Shown here one piece after another: positions 33,869 through 42,990 of a DNA stretch of 64,000 bases (position 1 is the first letter of the stretch; each line of letters begins with the position of its first letter). The stretch is from contig NZ_JAUUTZ010000002.1 of assembly GCF_030678915.1 (NCBI RefSeq), forward strand, positions 248,001 through 312,000, written 5' to 3'. The notes beneath the pieces were generated by a model. It ran no database searches. It saw only the letters and a list, made by a program, of their open reading frames with translations, and was not told where the DNA came from. Origin of the DNA: Paracoccus wurundjeri (GTDB lineage: Bacteria; Pseudomonadota; Alphaproteobacteria; Rhodobacterales; Rhodobacteraceae). The translations under genes were made by a program, and so were the position numbers.

Positions 33869-34852
33869 ATGGCCTTCACCCTGAATCGCCGTCACCTGAT
33901 CGGGGCCGGTGCTGCGCTTGGCGCGGCCTCGGTCCTGCCCGGCTTATCCCTTGCCCGCACCACCGACACGGTCCGCGTGGGCTGGGGCAAGGGCAGTATC
34001 ACCCAGATTTCCCTTCAACGGGGCGAGTTCGAAAAGAACCTGAAGGACAAGGGCATCAAAGTGGAATGGGTCGGCCCCTTTCCAAACCACGCCCCATCCC
34101 TGCAGGCAGTGGTCGGCGGCAGTGCCGATTTTGGTTTCTGGGGATCGACCACGCCTGCGCTTGCCGCGATCATCGCGGGTTCGCCACTGGTTTTCACGCA
34201 ATTCCTGGTTTACGGGCCGCGTTCGACCGCGATCATCGTGAAAAAGGACAGCGGCATCGACAATGTTCAGGATCTGGCGGGTAAGCGCGTTGCCGTCAAT
34301 CGCTCGGGTCTGGGCGAATTCCTTGTCGTCGCCGCGTTGGAGCAGAACAACGTCCCGCGCGACAGTGTCGAGTTCGTTTATCTGAACCCGCCGGATGCGG
34401 CGCCTGCTTTTGGGCAGGGAAAGGTTGACGCCTGGTCGATGTGGTCGCCCGGTGTCGATATCGCGCGGGATAAATTCGACGCCAAGGATATCTTCTTTGA
34501 AGGGACCGATCTCGATTACCTGATCGACTACTCGTCGCTCGTGTCGCTGCGCAGCTTTGCCGAAGAGAATGGCGAACTGGTCCGTGAAGTCATCGATGCT
34601 TTCAAGACCGAAGGCGATTGGATGTCCGAGAACCCCGAGGAATCCGAGAAGATGATCCAGAAAGAGGCGGGCTATAACGACACCGTCCGCGATCACCTTG
34701 CCGCCCTCAAGCGGCGCAATGTCTTTTACGAAGCCGACGACCCGGCCTTTCTAAGCGATTTCCAACGCGCTGCGGATTGGCTGGTCGAGCGTAAAATTCT
34801 GCCGCAACCGATTTCCGTCGCCGATCATGTCGTGCGCGTTCCAGGAGTGTGA
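33869..34852 (+). CDS. ssuA: Sulfonate/organosulfur binding protein (SsuA-like)
   Basis: A 327-residue receptor of the SsuA/TauA family. The N-terminus has a twin-arginine motif (NRRHLIGAGAALGAA) and a hydrophobic core ending near LSLA (residue 29). The mature part begins TVRVGWGKGSITQISL. Core segments PNHAPSLQAVVGGSADFGFWG and AGKRVAVNRSGLGEFLV are typical. The start at 33869 follows AAGGAGACTGAC. It is four bases from the monooxygenase gene, so uptake and desulfurisation are co-expressed. Confidence 0.92.
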   Translation: MAFTLNRRHLIGAGAALGAASVLPGLSLARTTDTVRVGWGKGSITQISLQRGEFEKNLKDKGIKVEWVGPFPNHAPSLQAVVGGSADFGFWGSTTPALAAIIAGSPLVFTQFLVYGPRSTAIIVKKDSGIDNVQDLAGKRVAVNRSGLGEFLVVAALEQNNVPRDSVEFVYLNPPDAAPAFGQGKVDAWSMWSPGVDIARDKFDAKDIFFEGTDLDYLIDYSSLVSLRSFAEENGELVREVIDAFKTEGDWMSENPEESEKMIQKEAGYNDTVRDHLAALKRRNVFYEADDPAFLSDFQRAADWLVERKILPQPISVADHVVRVPGV

Positions 34853-34855
34853 TCC

Positions 34856-36211
34856 ATGAAGAAACATGTCCGATTGGGTGTAAACGTGCTGGCCTCGGGC
34901 CGGCATGACGCCGCATGGAAGAAACTGCCCGATGCGGGGCAACTTTCCACCGATATCGACACATTCGCCCGCATCGCAAAGATCGCCGAGCGGGGCAGGA
35001 TCGATGCGCTGTTCCTTGCGGATGGCCCCGGCGGGCTGGTCGAGGAAAGCTTCACCCGCCCCTGGCGGGCGCTGGATCCGGTGGCGCTGCTTTCGGCGCT
35101 TAGTCAGCAGACACAGTCTATCGGGCTGGTCGCGACCACATCGACCATTTTCGGCCATCCCTATGTGGTTGCGCGTCAGATTGCCTCACTCGACCATATC
35201 TCCGGGGGACGGGCGGCCTGGAACATCATCACCAGCCAGACGCCCGTGGCGCTCGCGGCTTATGGGATAGACAAGGGCTTCGGTCAGGATGAGCGCTATA
35301 TCCGTGCCGATGAGTTCGCGCAGATCGTCACCGGCCTCTGGTCCTCGCTTCCGCAAGAGGCGATCCTGTGCGATGCCGACCGCAATATCTTTGTTGATGT
35401 GGACCGAACGCGGCCCATCGATGTGCAGGGGCGGCACTTCCGCAGCCGCGGCAGCCTGTCGGCGCCGGTCGGGCCGCAGGGACGGCCGGTCATTTTCCAG
35501 GCGGGGCAATCCGAAGACAGCAAAGCCTTCGGGGCAAAATGGGCCGACGCCCTGTTCACCGGTCAGCGGACCATCGACGGCGCGCAGAAATTCTACGGCG
35601 ACGTCAAGGCGCTGGCGCGGGCAAACGGCCGCGATCCGTCGCAGCTTCTGGTGATGCCCGGGCTGTTTCCGATCCTTGGCGGTACCGAGGAAGAGGCGCT
35701 TCGCCGCAAGGATGATCTTGACGCGGGGCTGGATATCGCCTTTCTGCATAACGAACTTGCGCGTCACTTCGCGCTGGATCCCGATGATCTTCCGCTGGAC
35801 CGGGTTCTGCCTTTCCACCTGATCGATACGCGCGAACCGCATGTCCCCATCGCGTCACGCTGGCCGCGCAAGCAGATCCTGTCCGAAGCCCGCCCCGCCA
35901 ACTGGACGGCGCGGCAGGCGGCATTGTCGAACATTATCGGCGGGCACCGCATGATCGTCGGCACGCCCGAGCAGGTGGCCGAAAATATTCTGCATTGGAT
36001 CGATAATGGCGCGGCGGACGGGTTCAATCTGAACATAGACATCCAGACTTCGGGCCTTGAAGACCTTGTGGACGGGCTGATTCCCGTGCTGCAGCGCGCG
36101 GGCCGCTTCCGCACCGAATATGAAGGGCGGACCCTGCGGGATCACCTTGGCCTTGCGCCATTTGTCGACCAGCGCGACCTGCCCCCTATCCGCGTCAGAA
36201 CGGAGGTCTGA
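34856..36211 (+). CDS. FMN-dependent monooxygenase (NtaA/SnaA/DszA/SoxA family)
   Basis: A 451-residue luciferase-like monooxygenase, longer than SsuD (about 380) and in the range of the NtaA/DszA group. Markers: RLGVNVLASGRHDAAW at the N-terminus, ALFLADGPGG, RAAWNIITSQ, the long ERYIRADEF segment and PVIFQAGQSEDSKAF. These enzymes use reduced FMN and oxygen to cleave C-S or C-N bonds in sulfonates, sulfones or chelators. The context (ssuCBA before, an acyl-CoA-dehydrogenase-like desulfurisation enzyme after) points to an organosulfur substrate. No flavin reductase is encoded nearby. Confidence 0.9.
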   Translation: MKKHVRLGVNVLASGRHDAAWKKLPDAGQLSTDIDTFARIAKIAERGRIDALFLADGPGGLVEESFTRPWRALDPVALLSALSQQTQSIGLVATTSTIFGHPYVVARQIASLDHISGGRAAWNIITSQTPVALAAYGIDKGFGQDERYIRADEFAQIVTGLWSSLPQEAILCDADRNIFVDVDRTRPIDVQGRHFRSRGSLSAPVGPQGRPVIFQAGQSEDSKAFGAKWADALFTGQRTIDGAQKFYGDVKALARANGRDPSQLLVMPGLFPILGGTEEEALRRKDDLDAGLDIAFLHNELARHFALDPDDLPLDRVLPFHLIDTREPHVPIASRWPRKQILSEARPANWTARQAALSNIIGGHRMIVGTPEQVAENILHWIDNGAADGFNLNIDIQTSGLEDLVDGLIPVLQRAGRFRTEYEGRTLRDHLGLAPFVDQRDLPPIRVRTEV

Positions 36212-36212
36212 G

Positions 36213-37457
36213 ATGCTGCGCGAAACATTCCCCAAAACCCAGACCGTGCCTGCCTTTGTGCCTGACTGGTCATCGGTGACCCATCGTCTGGGATTCGCGC
36301 CGGTCTTTGACCGCTTCGCCGCAGGCGCCGCAGAGCGCGATACCGGTCGTCATCTGATCTTCGACGAAACGAAAGAGCTGAAACGCCTGGGCTTCGGCGC
36401 TTTGCGGATCGATCTGGAGGACCGCGCTTCCCTGACGCTGCCCGAATTTTTCCCTGTGGTGCGTGATCTCGCGGCGGCCGATCCGAATATCGCCCATGTA
36501 TTCCGCAATCACTTCTTTGCCGTCGAAACCCATCGCCGGACCCCTCGCGCGCGGTTTTCCAACCGGGTTCTGGGACTGGCCCGTGAAGGCGCGATGTTCG
36601 GTATGGCCTTTAACGAGGTCAGCAACAATCCGGCAGGAGGCGTGAACTATCTTCCATCTGCGCGGCTTGAACGGGATGGCGACGGTTTTCGCATTTCGGG
36701 CACCAAGATCTATTCGACCGGCAATATCTATGCCGATTTCTTGTTCGCCTCGGCGGTCGATGCCGATGGCGAGGCCCGGCAATTCTTCATCCCGACCAGT
36801 GCGGAAGGTGTGCTGCTGGAAGATGACTGGGATGGTTTCGGCCAGAAGCTGACCGGGTCGGGCAAGACGGTGTTCGACCGGGTCCGGGTCGACAGCTCTG
36901 ATCTTTACGACCTTTCGCAGCGTGACCCCGATGAACCGTTTCTTTACGGCTATACGTTCCATCAGATCTATCTGACCACGATCATCTCGGGGATCGTCGA
37001 CCGGATCCTGCGTGACGCGGTGGAACTGATCCGGGCCCGCAAGCGGAACTTCTATCATGCGCTGCACGACCATCCTTCGGAAGAACCCGAATTACAGTCC
37101 GTCGTCGGCCGGATCGCGGCATACCGGGCGGCCATCGGCGCAGTAACCGAGCGTGCCGCCGATGCGTTGGACCGCGCATGGGCAGGGGCCGAGGGGCCGG
37201 ATGCCGTGGAGCTGTCGATATCCGCCTCGATCGCCGCAGCCGAAGCCAAGGTTGTCACCGATGAGACCGCGGCGGTGCTGGCCGGCCTGCTGATCGATGT
37301 ATCCAGCGGAAGCGGAGTCAGCGCTTCACGCGCGCTGGACCGGCACTGGCGCAATATCAAGGTCATCTCGGCGCATAATCCGCGTGTGTATAAAGAGCGT
37401 ATTCTGGGGGATCATTACCTGAACGGCACGGCGCCCCCGACTGGGGCCTTCTTCTGA
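36213..37457 (+). CDS. Acyl-CoA-dehydrogenase-like desulfurisation flavoprotein (SfnB/DszC-like)
   Basis: A 414-residue flavoprotein of the acyl-CoA dehydrogenase fold. Recognisable segments are GFGALRIDLED, FNEVSNNPAGGVNYLPSA, ISGTKIYSTGNIYADF and the C-terminal SGVSASRALDRHWRNIKV. The last matches SfnB/DszC-type monooxygenases rather than true acyl-CoA dehydrogenases. The start at 36213, two bases after the preceding stop, is preceded by GGAGGTCTGAG. It probably oxygenates a sulfide or sulfone before C-S cleavage, together with the neighbouring monooxygenase. Confidence 0.88.
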   Translation: MLRETFPKTQTVPAFVPDWSSVTHRLGFAPVFDRFAAGAAERDTGRHLIFDETKELKRLGFGALRIDLEDRASLTLPEFFPVVRDLAAADPNIAHVFRNHFFAVETHRRTPRARFSNRVLGLAREGAMFGMAFNEVSNNPAGGVNYLPSARLERDGDGFRISGTKIYSTGNIYADFLFASAVDADGEARQFFIPTSAEGVLLEDDWDGFGQKLTGSGKTVFDRVRVDSSDLYDLSQRDPDEPFLYGYTFHQIYLTTIISGIVDRILRDAVELIRARKRNFYHALHDHPSEEPELQSVVGRIAAYRAAIGAVTERAADALDRAWAGAEGPDAVELSISASIAAAEAKVVTDETAAVLAGLLIDVSSGSGVSASRALDRHWRNIKVISAHNPRVYKERILGDHYLNGTAPPTGAFF

Positions 37458-37634
37458 GGAATTGCGTCTTGCATGATGCCCATCCCGAAGCAGCGCCTTG
37501 CCCGGGCCAAGGTGATCGGTTTGCACCGCCTCTCCGCACGCGGTAAGCACTTGTGCCGATATGCCTTTCGTCACCCGCCGGATCGCCCCGGCGGATGAGG
37601 TTTCCGTAACTCCAGCCAGATCACGAGCCCGTTG

Positions 37635-39236
37635 ATGACCAGAACAATCACCCCCGAAGCCCTGCGTTCCCACTGGTTGAACAACCGCGAGATCGCTCTG
37701 ATCGATGTGCGGGAGGAATATCCCTATTCGCGGGGCCACGCTTTTTTCGCCCTTTCCGTTCCTCTGAGCGAAATCGAAACCCGGTTGCCTGCCTTGATTC
37801 CGCGTCTAGCCGCACCGGTCGCGATCATCGACAATGGCGAAGGTTATGCGGAACCCGCCGCTGCGCGGATCGAGGCGCTGGGATATAAGGATGTCGCCAT
37901 AGTCGACGGCGGGTTGGCCGCTTATGCTGAACTGGGCGAGATATATATTGACGTGAACGTGCCATCCAAAGCCTTTGGCGAGCTGGTCGAAACCATCCGG
38001 CACACGCCATCGCTTCCCGCCGAAGAGGTCAAACGCATTCTCGAAACTGAAAAGGATGTCGTCGTCCTGGATGTCCGGCGGTTTGAGGAGTTCAATACCA
38101 TGTCGATTCCCGGCGGACAGAGCGCGCCGGGCGGAGAACTGGTCTATCGGGTGAATGATCTGGTCGCGTCGGATGATACCACGGTGATCGTCAACTGCGC
38201 GGGACGGACGCGATCGATTATCGGGACCCAGAGCCTGATCAATTCCGGCTTGAAAAACCCTGTATATGCATTGCGCAATGGCACGATCGGCTGGACCTTG
38301 GCCGGGCAGGAGCTTGCGCATGGCCGGACGGAACGTGCCCGCGCCCCGTCGACGGCGGGACATGACGCGGCCCGGCGGCGGGCCCGGCAATGGGCGGCGC
38401 ATGTCGGCGTTCCCGAAATCCCGGCGGCGACGCTTCTATCTTATCGGGCCGAGGCGGAAAGCCGCACGCTTTATCAGTTCGATGTCCGCACCCCGGAAGA
38501 ATATGCCGAAGGCCATCCGGCCGGGTTTGCGTCGGCGCCGGGCGGGCAGCTTGTGCAGGCGACGGATGAATGGGTCGGTGTGCGTGGCGCGCGTATCGTG
38601 CTTTACGATTCCGATGGCGTCCGCGCGCGCATGACCGCAAGCTGGTTGCATCAGATGGGTTGGGACGTATCGGTTCTGGCGGAAGGCGAAACCCCGCCCG
38701 CCACCGACGACAGACTGGCTGTGCCGGATTGGTCGCCTGTTCTGGCGGCGGGCGATCTTGTGACCGCCGACACGGATCTGACGGGTGCGGTTTTTGCCGA
38801 TCTGGCGCGATATGCGGTTTATTCGCGCGGGCATATTCCCGGAGCCTGGTTCATCTCGGGTAACGAACTGGCACGGGATCTGGCGCGGCTGCCGGGGACG
38901 GGACCGATTATCCTGACCTCGCCGGATGGAAACAAGGCCGCCGCCAATCTGCCCGCCGCCCGCGCGGTCACGTCGCGCCCCGTACGGGTCCTGAAAGGCG
39001 GGACCGCTGCGTGGAAAGCGCAGGGGCATCCGTTCGAGACCGAAGCCCGGCACGCCTCGGATCCCATCGATGCCTATACGCGCCCCTATGAGGGGACCGA
39101 TAGTCCCAAAGAGAATATGCGGGCCTATATCGAGTGGGAATTACAGCTGAACGCCCAGATGGCGAATGATGGCGGAATTTCGCGCTTCCGCGTGGTGCGC
39201 GGCGAACCGGCCGATCAAGGCGGAATTGCCGGGTAA
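37635..39236 (+). CDS. Four-domain rhodanese-like sulfurtransferase
   Basis: A 533-residue protein with four rhodanese modules: about residues 8-100 (LIDVREEYPYSRGH), 125-225 (VVLDVRRFEEF), 265-350 (QFDVRTPEEYAEGH) and 375-470 (ADLARYAVYSRGH). Only module 2 has the catalytic cysteine, Cys188 in VNCAGRTRS, and it is the only cysteine in the protein. The others have Asp at that loop (IIDNGEG, YDSDGVR, TSPDGNK). A weak TTG at 37632 precedes the chosen ATG. Located after the desulfurisation genes, it may handle the sulfite or sulfane sulfur released. A 177-base gap separates it from them. Confidence 0.85.
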   Translation: MTRTITPEALRSHWLNNREIALIDVREEYPYSRGHAFFALSVPLSEIETRLPALIPRLAAPVAIIDNGEGYAEPAAARIEALGYKDVAIVDGGLAAYAELGEIYIDVNVPSKAFGELVETIRHTPSLPAEEVKRILETEKDVVVLDVRRFEEFNTMSIPGGQSAPGGELVYRVNDLVASDDTTVIVNCAGRTRSIIGTQSLINSGLKNPVYALRNGTIGWTLAGQELAHGRTERARAPSTAGHDAARRRARQWAAHVGVPEIPAATLLSYRAEAESRTLYQFDVRTPEEYAEGHPAGFASAPGGQLVQATDEWVGVRGARIVLYDSDGVRARMTASWLHQMGWDVSVLAEGETPPATDDRLAVPDWSPVLAAGDLVTADTDLTGAVFADLARYAVYSRGHIPGAWFISGNELARDLARLPGTGPIILTSPDGNKAAANLPAARAVTSRPVRVLKGGTAAWKAQGHPFETEARHASDPIDAYTRPYEGTDSPKENMRAYIEWELQLNAQMANDGGISRFRVVRGEPADQGGIAG

Positions 39237-39428
39237 GCTTTGGCGGATCGCGCTCTCTGCTGCCTGTTTACGCCAACTCACAAGGCGATGACGTAAGGTG
39301 AGCGGCGTATGGTTGAAATTGCATTTCCTGCGAAGGGGTCATAATGCAGATCGTGGAACTCGATCTTGCCATGCCTCCTCACAGGTTGTTGGCGCTTGTG
39401 CAAAAGCCGGCAGCCGGAAAGCGTCGCC

Positions 39429-40595
39429 ATGCATATGAACAGCTCATCTCTCAACGCTCCCCGGACCCATGCGACGGCGGGGTCATCCGGGCGGGCGTGG
39501 AAAGCGGTCATCGTCCTTTTGATGGTCCTGTCGGCCTGCGGAGGGCGTCCGGGGCCAGAGACACTTATCCCTGTTGCCAATCCCGGCGCGGGAACCCAGC
39601 GCGTAACGCTGCTTGCAGTGACGAACCGCACGAAATCCGCCTCGGTGCCCCCTGTTGTCGGCAACGGAAGGGGCGCGCCAAGCTACGAGGAATTCACGCT
39701 TCAGAACCGTGTTTCGGCGCAGTCAAGCGAAGACGAGTTCCGTCATCCCTCCAAGGACCCGTCCGAGGATTTCGTTACGGTCGGCCGCCGGCTGATGGAC
39801 AAGCCGCGATTCGAAGCCGAGGTTGCGCAAATGGCCGGCACTGGCGACCGGACGATTGCCGTCTTCGTGCATGGCTACAATTACAGCTATCAGGAAGCGG
39901 TGTTTCGCCTTGCCCAGTTAAGCGCCGACAGCGACGGCACTTCCGTGCCCATCCTCTTTTCCTGGCCATCCGATGGCCGGACGGCCGGCTATCTTTCGGA
40001 TCGTGATGCCGCCACCTATGCGCGGGACGATCTTGCCGGGCTTCTGACCTCGCTGACCGGCGTCGATCCGGGCCGGCGAGTCGTTGTCATCGGCCACAGC
40101 ATGGGCGCATGGCTGGTGATGGAGACGCTTCGGCAGCTACGGCTAAAGGGCAGCAACGGCGTGCTTGGACAATTGGAGGTCGTGCTGGCGGCGCCCGATA
40201 TCGATATGGATGTGTTCCGCAAACAGGCCGATATCGTCGGCCCCATGTCCGCCCCTCTGACTTTGCTCGTTTCGCCCGATGATCGCGTTCTTGCCGCGTC
40301 GGGCAGATTGTCGGGCAACCGCATGCGGCTGGGACGGGCATCGCTGAACGATCCGGAACTGATTGCGCTAGCCGAGCGGAACGGGATGCGGGTCATGGAT
40401 ATCTCTGCCGCGCCGGGCAGCGATGGGCTGAACCACGATCGCTATGTCGGCTTCGCCGCACGTTATGCGCGACTGGAACAGGATCAGCAGCAGGGGGACG
40501 AGTTGCGCCGTGCAGGGGTCTATGTTCTGGATACCACGGGCAAGATCCTGTCTGCGCCGTTCAGTGCGGCGGCCACTGTGCTGGGCGGGCCATGA
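39429..40595 (+). CDS. DUF900-type alpha/beta hydrolase, lipoprotein
   Basis: A 388-residue alpha/beta hydrolase. An N-terminal anchor and lipobox LLMVLSACGG predict lipid attachment at the cysteine and an envelope location. The core has VFVHGYNYSYQEA (oxyanion region), FSWPSDGRTAGYLSDRDAA, and the nucleophile elbow VVVIGHSMGAW. Asp and His partners are seen in LVSPDDRVLA and GLNHDRYVG. The ATG at 39429 is chosen (39435 is possible); the frame upstream lacks a signal. DUF900 proteins are of unknown function. It stands alone between the rhodanese gene and the convergent HutC gene. Confidence 0.82.
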   Translation: MHMNSSSLNAPRTHATAGSSGRAWKAVIVLLMVLSACGGRPGPETLIPVANPGAGTQRVTLLAVTNRTKSASVPPVVGNGRGAPSYEEFTLQNRVSAQSSEDEFRHPSKDPSEDFVTVGRRLMDKPRFEAEVAQMAGTGDRTIAVFVHGYNYSYQEAVFRLAQLSADSDGTSVPILFSWPSDGRTAGYLSDRDAATYARDDLAGLLTSLTGVDPGRRVVVIGHSMGAWLVMETLRQLRLKGSNGVLGQLEVVLAAPDIDMDVFRKQADIVGPMSAPLTLLVSPDDRVLAASGRLSGNRMRLGRASLNDPELIALAERNGMRVMDISAAPGSDGLNHDRYVGFAARYARLEQDQQQGDELRRAGVYVLDTTGKILSAPFSAAATVLGGP

Positions 40596-40623
40596 AGCCC
40601 CGGCGACCCATCGCCGGGCGCGG

Positions 40624-41325
40624 CTAGGCCAGCGTCACCCTGTAGCCCAGCTTGTCTGTCCGGTAAATACTGTGGCGTCGTTCAATGGGCCGGCCAAGGA
40701 TGTCATGCGCAAGCCGTTCCACCTGCAGAAGTGGTGTGCCTTCCACGACCCCAAGGATTTTGGCCTCTTCAGGACCGGCAGGGACGGCGATGATCGTTTC
40801 GTCGGCATGCAGCACGATGCAGCCATAGGCCTGTTGGTAAAGAACGTATAGCGCGCTTGGCAAAGGCGCGCGGCGTTCGAGCCCGGAAAACAGATCCGCC
40901 GGCACGACCGCGGTCTCGATTGCGCTGGCGACGCCCTGAAGGCTGCGCACACGATTGATTTCGATCACCGTCAGGGGCGCGCCCTGCAATGTCTCGCGCT
41001 CGACATCGGTTGCCGGACGTTCAAGAAGCCGCTCATCGATCAGCTCGGGCCGGATGACTTCGCCGTTCCGGTTGCGCAGGCGGAAAAAGTTGAACAGCGA
41101 ACTGTCCGGCGTCCGTGCCGTAACGAAGGTGCCGCGGCCCTGTTCGCGGCGCACGATGCCATGCTGCTCCAGCATCATCAGTGCCTTGCGCGCCGTCCCC
41201 TGCGAGACGCCGGTTTCGCTGGCAAGCTGGGTTTCGCTTGGAAGCATACCCCCCGGAAGCACCTCTCCCGAAGCGATTCGTGCGACGATCGTATCGATGA
41301 CTTTCTGATAGAGCGGAGAACCCAT
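40624..41325 (-). CDS. GntR/HutC-family regulator (UTRA domain)
   Basis: A 233-residue regulator: winged helix (residues 5-75, with LPSETQLASETGVSQGTARKAL and VRREQGRGTFV) and a UTRA effector domain (ERPATDVERETLQG, ALYVLYQQAYG, LAHDILGRPIERRHSIYR). It is divergent from suyA, with an A/T-rich inverted repeat in the gap, so it is the likely local regulator of the sulfolactate module and may respond to sulfolactate. That ligand is inferred from position only. Confidence 0.9.
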   Translation of the reverse strand: MGSPLYQKVIDTIVARIASGEVLPGGMLPSETQLASETGVSQGTARKALMMLEQHGIVRREQGRGTFVTARTPDSSLFNFFRLRNRNGEVIRPELIDERLLERPATDVERETLQGAPLTVIEINRVRSLQGVASAIETAVVPADLFSGLERRAPLPSALYVLYQQAYGCIVLHADETIIAVPAGPEEAKILGVVEGTPLLQVERLAHDILGRPIERRHSIYRTDKLGYRVTLA

Positions 41326-41382
41326 TGGCGATGCCGTCCTTTGTCATTTTTTTCAGTCTAGCATGAGCCTGCCCGGCAGGAA

Positions 41383-41428
41383 ATAACATATATAATTATT
41401 CTTGTATAAGACTTAGTATATATGTTAT
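41383..41428. promoter_or_regulatory. Perfect 12-base inverted repeat, candidate HutC operator/promoter
   Basis: ATAACATATATA (41383-41394) and its exact reverse complement (41417-41428) with a 22-base centre that holds TTGTATAAGACTTA. It lies in the 147-base gap between the divergent regulator and suyA. The stretch is much richer in A/T than its surroundings and probably combines the promoter and the binding sites of the HutC-type protein. Confidence 0.6.
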
Positions 41429-41461
41429 CTCGGCTCCAAGGATTTCATGCCATCATTGAAA

Positions 41462-41468
41462 GGGAGGA
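41462..41468 (+). promoter_or_regulatory. Ribosome-binding site deciding the TTG start of suyA
   Basis: GGGAGGA lies 4 bases before TTG at 41473. Starting here gives a 95-residue SAF protein, the usual SuyA length, whereas the ATG at 41422 lies between the inverted repeat and this site and would add 17 unmatched residues. Confidence 0.7.
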
Positions 41469-41472
41469 TCCT

Positions 41473-41760
41473 TTGAGCATTCCGCAACTTCTGGTCCACG
41501 ATCACGAGGACAATGTCGGCGTTGTCGTCGTCGAAAATCTTGGCGCGGGCACCGATATGCTATGTGTCGTCACGGCCGATAACTCTGATTTCCGGCTGAC
41601 TGCGAAGGCCGATATTCCGATCGGTCACAAGGTCGCGCTCAAGCCGCTGAAGGCGGGCGATACCGTGATCAAATATGGCGAGGATATCGGCAAGATGGTC
41701 GGCGACGCCGAGGTCGGCGGCCATGTCCACGTCCACAACTGCAAAACGAAACGGTGGTAA
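41473..41760 (+). CDS. suyA: Sulfolactate sulfo-lyase small subunit (SuyA, SAF domain)
   Basis: A 95-residue SAF-domain protein of the UxaA N-terminal family: LLVHDHEDNVGVVVVENL and the C-terminal DIGKMVGDAEVGGHVHVHN, which carries the conserved histidines. SuyA pairs with SuyB to eliminate sulfite from (R)-sulfolactate, giving pyruvate. The split small/large arrangement is also found in altronate and galactarate dehydratases. The two sulfolactate-dehydrogenase-type genes that follow decide for SuyA. The start is a TTG with a strong ribosome site. Confidence 0.82.
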   Translation: MSIPQLLVHDHEDNVGVVVVENLGAGTDMLCVVTADNSDFRLTAKADIPIGHKVALKPLKAGDTVIKYGEDIGKMVGDAEVGGHVHVHNCKTKRW

Positions 41761-41763
41761 GTC

Positions 41764-42945
41764 ATGGCTCTTGATTTCAGCAATATGACCGTAAAGGCAT
41801 GGCGTCGCGAGAACGGCCGGGTCGGCGTGCGCAACCATGTCCTGATCCTGCCGGTTGACGATATCTCGAATGCGGCCTGCGAGGCGGTGGCCAATAACGT
41901 CAAGGGTACGCTGGCCATCCCGCATGCATATGGGCGCCTGCAATTCGGCGAGGATCTGGAACTGCATTTCCGCACCATGATCGGTACCGGCGCGAATCCC
42001 AATGTCGCGGCGGTCGTCGTCATCGGGATCGAGCCCGAATGGACGCAGGTGATTGTCGATGGCATCGCCAAGACCGGCAAACCCGTCACCGGTTTCTCGA
42101 TCGAACAGAAGGGCGATTTCGAGACCATCCGGCAGGCAAGCTGGAAGGCCAAGGAATATGTCCATTGGTCGACCGAATTGCAGAAAGAGGATTGTCCGCT
42201 TTCGGATCTGTGGGTGTCGACGAAATGCGGGGAAAGCGATACCACGACCGGTCTGTCCTCCTGTCCGACGGTCGGAAACATGTATGACAAGCTGTTGCCG
42301 CACGGCCTGTATGGCTGCTTCGGCGAAACATCCGAGATTACGGGGGCCGAGCATATCTGCGAAAAACGCGCCGCGAACCCCGAGGCCGCGGCCAAGTTCA
42401 GGAAGATCTGGCAGGCCTATCAGGATGAGGTGATCGAAGCCTACAAGACCTCGGATCTGTCGGACAGCCAGCCGACCAAGGGCAATATCCTGGGCGGGCT
42501 GACGACCATCGAGGAAAAGGCGCTTGGGAACCTTGAAAAGATCGGCCGCACCTCGACCTATATCGATGCGGTCGGCCCTGCTGAATCCCCCGAAAAAGGG
42601 CCGGGGCTGTATTTCATGGACAGTTCCTCGGCGGCTGCGGAATGCGTGACCCTGATGGCGGCGGGTGGCTTTGTCATCCACACTTTCCCGACCGGGCAGG
42701 GCAATGTGGTCGGCAACCCGATCGTGCCGGTCATCAAGATTTCGGGGAACCCGCGCACCCTGCGCACCATGTCCGAACATATCGATGTGGATGTGACCGG
42801 CGTGCTGACCCGTGAAATGACCATCGACGAGGCCGGCGATTCCCTGATCGATATGATCGTCCGCACCGCCAATGGCCGCGCGACAGCCGCCGAGGCCCTT
42901 GGTCACCGTGAATTCTCGATGACCAAACTTTATCGCAGCGCCTGA
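41764..42945 (+). CDS. suyB: Sulfolactate sulfo-lyase large subunit (SuyB)
   Basis: A 393-residue large subunit of the UxaA family, three bases after suyA. Key segments: [45 protein letters not shown] (Cys155, the family metal/substrate loop), [18 protein letters not shown] and [18 protein letters not shown]. The length and the TKCGESDTT loop fit SuyB. Altronate dehydratase is the alternative, but no uronate or altronate gene is nearby while slcC and comC types are. The product sulfite would need an exporter or a dehydrogenase, not seen in the window. Confidence 0.85.
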   Translation: MALDFSNMTVKAWRRENGRVGVRNHVLILPVDDISNAACEAVANNVKGTLAIPHAYGRLQFGEDLELHFRTMIGTGANPNVAAVVVIGIEPEWTQVIVDGIAKTGKPVTGFSIEQKGDFETIRQASWKAKEYVHWSTELQKEDCPLSDLWVSTKCGESDTTTGLSSCPTVGNMYDKLLPHGLYGCFGETSEITGAEHICEKRAANPEAAAKFRKIWQAYQDEVIEAYKTSDLSDSQPTKGNILGGLTTIEEKALGNLEKIGRTSTYIDAVGPAESPEKGPGLYFMDSSSAAAECVTLMAAGGFVIHTFPTGQGNVVGNPIVPVIKISGNPRTLRTMSEHIDVDVTGVLTREMTIDEAGDSLIDMIVRTANGRATAAEALGHREFSMTKLYRSA

Positions 42946-42957
42946 GCGCGCTGCCGT

Positions 42958-42990
42958 CCCGCCGCCCGCTCCGGAGGGGAAGGCGGCGGG
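42958..42990 (+). other. GC hairpin between suyB and slcC
   Basis: Nine-base arms CCCGCCGCC (42958-42966) and GGCGGCGGG (42982-42990) with a 15-base loop, 12 bases after the suyB stop. There is no T-run. It may partly separate suyAB from the dehydrogenase genes, which start about 160 bases later. Confidence 0.5.

Noticed and set aside
36213..37457. True acyl-CoA dehydrogenase of beta-oxidation
   Set aside because: Placement after an organosulfur importer and monooxygenase, and the C-terminal SASRALDRHWRN segment typical of SfnB/DszC-like proteins, argue against it.
41473..42945. Altronate or galactarate dehydratase (UxaA/GarD) reading of the SAF plus large-subunit pair
   Set aside because: Split small/large genes followed by SlcC- and ComC-type dehydrogenases and no uronate genes nearby favour SuyAB.
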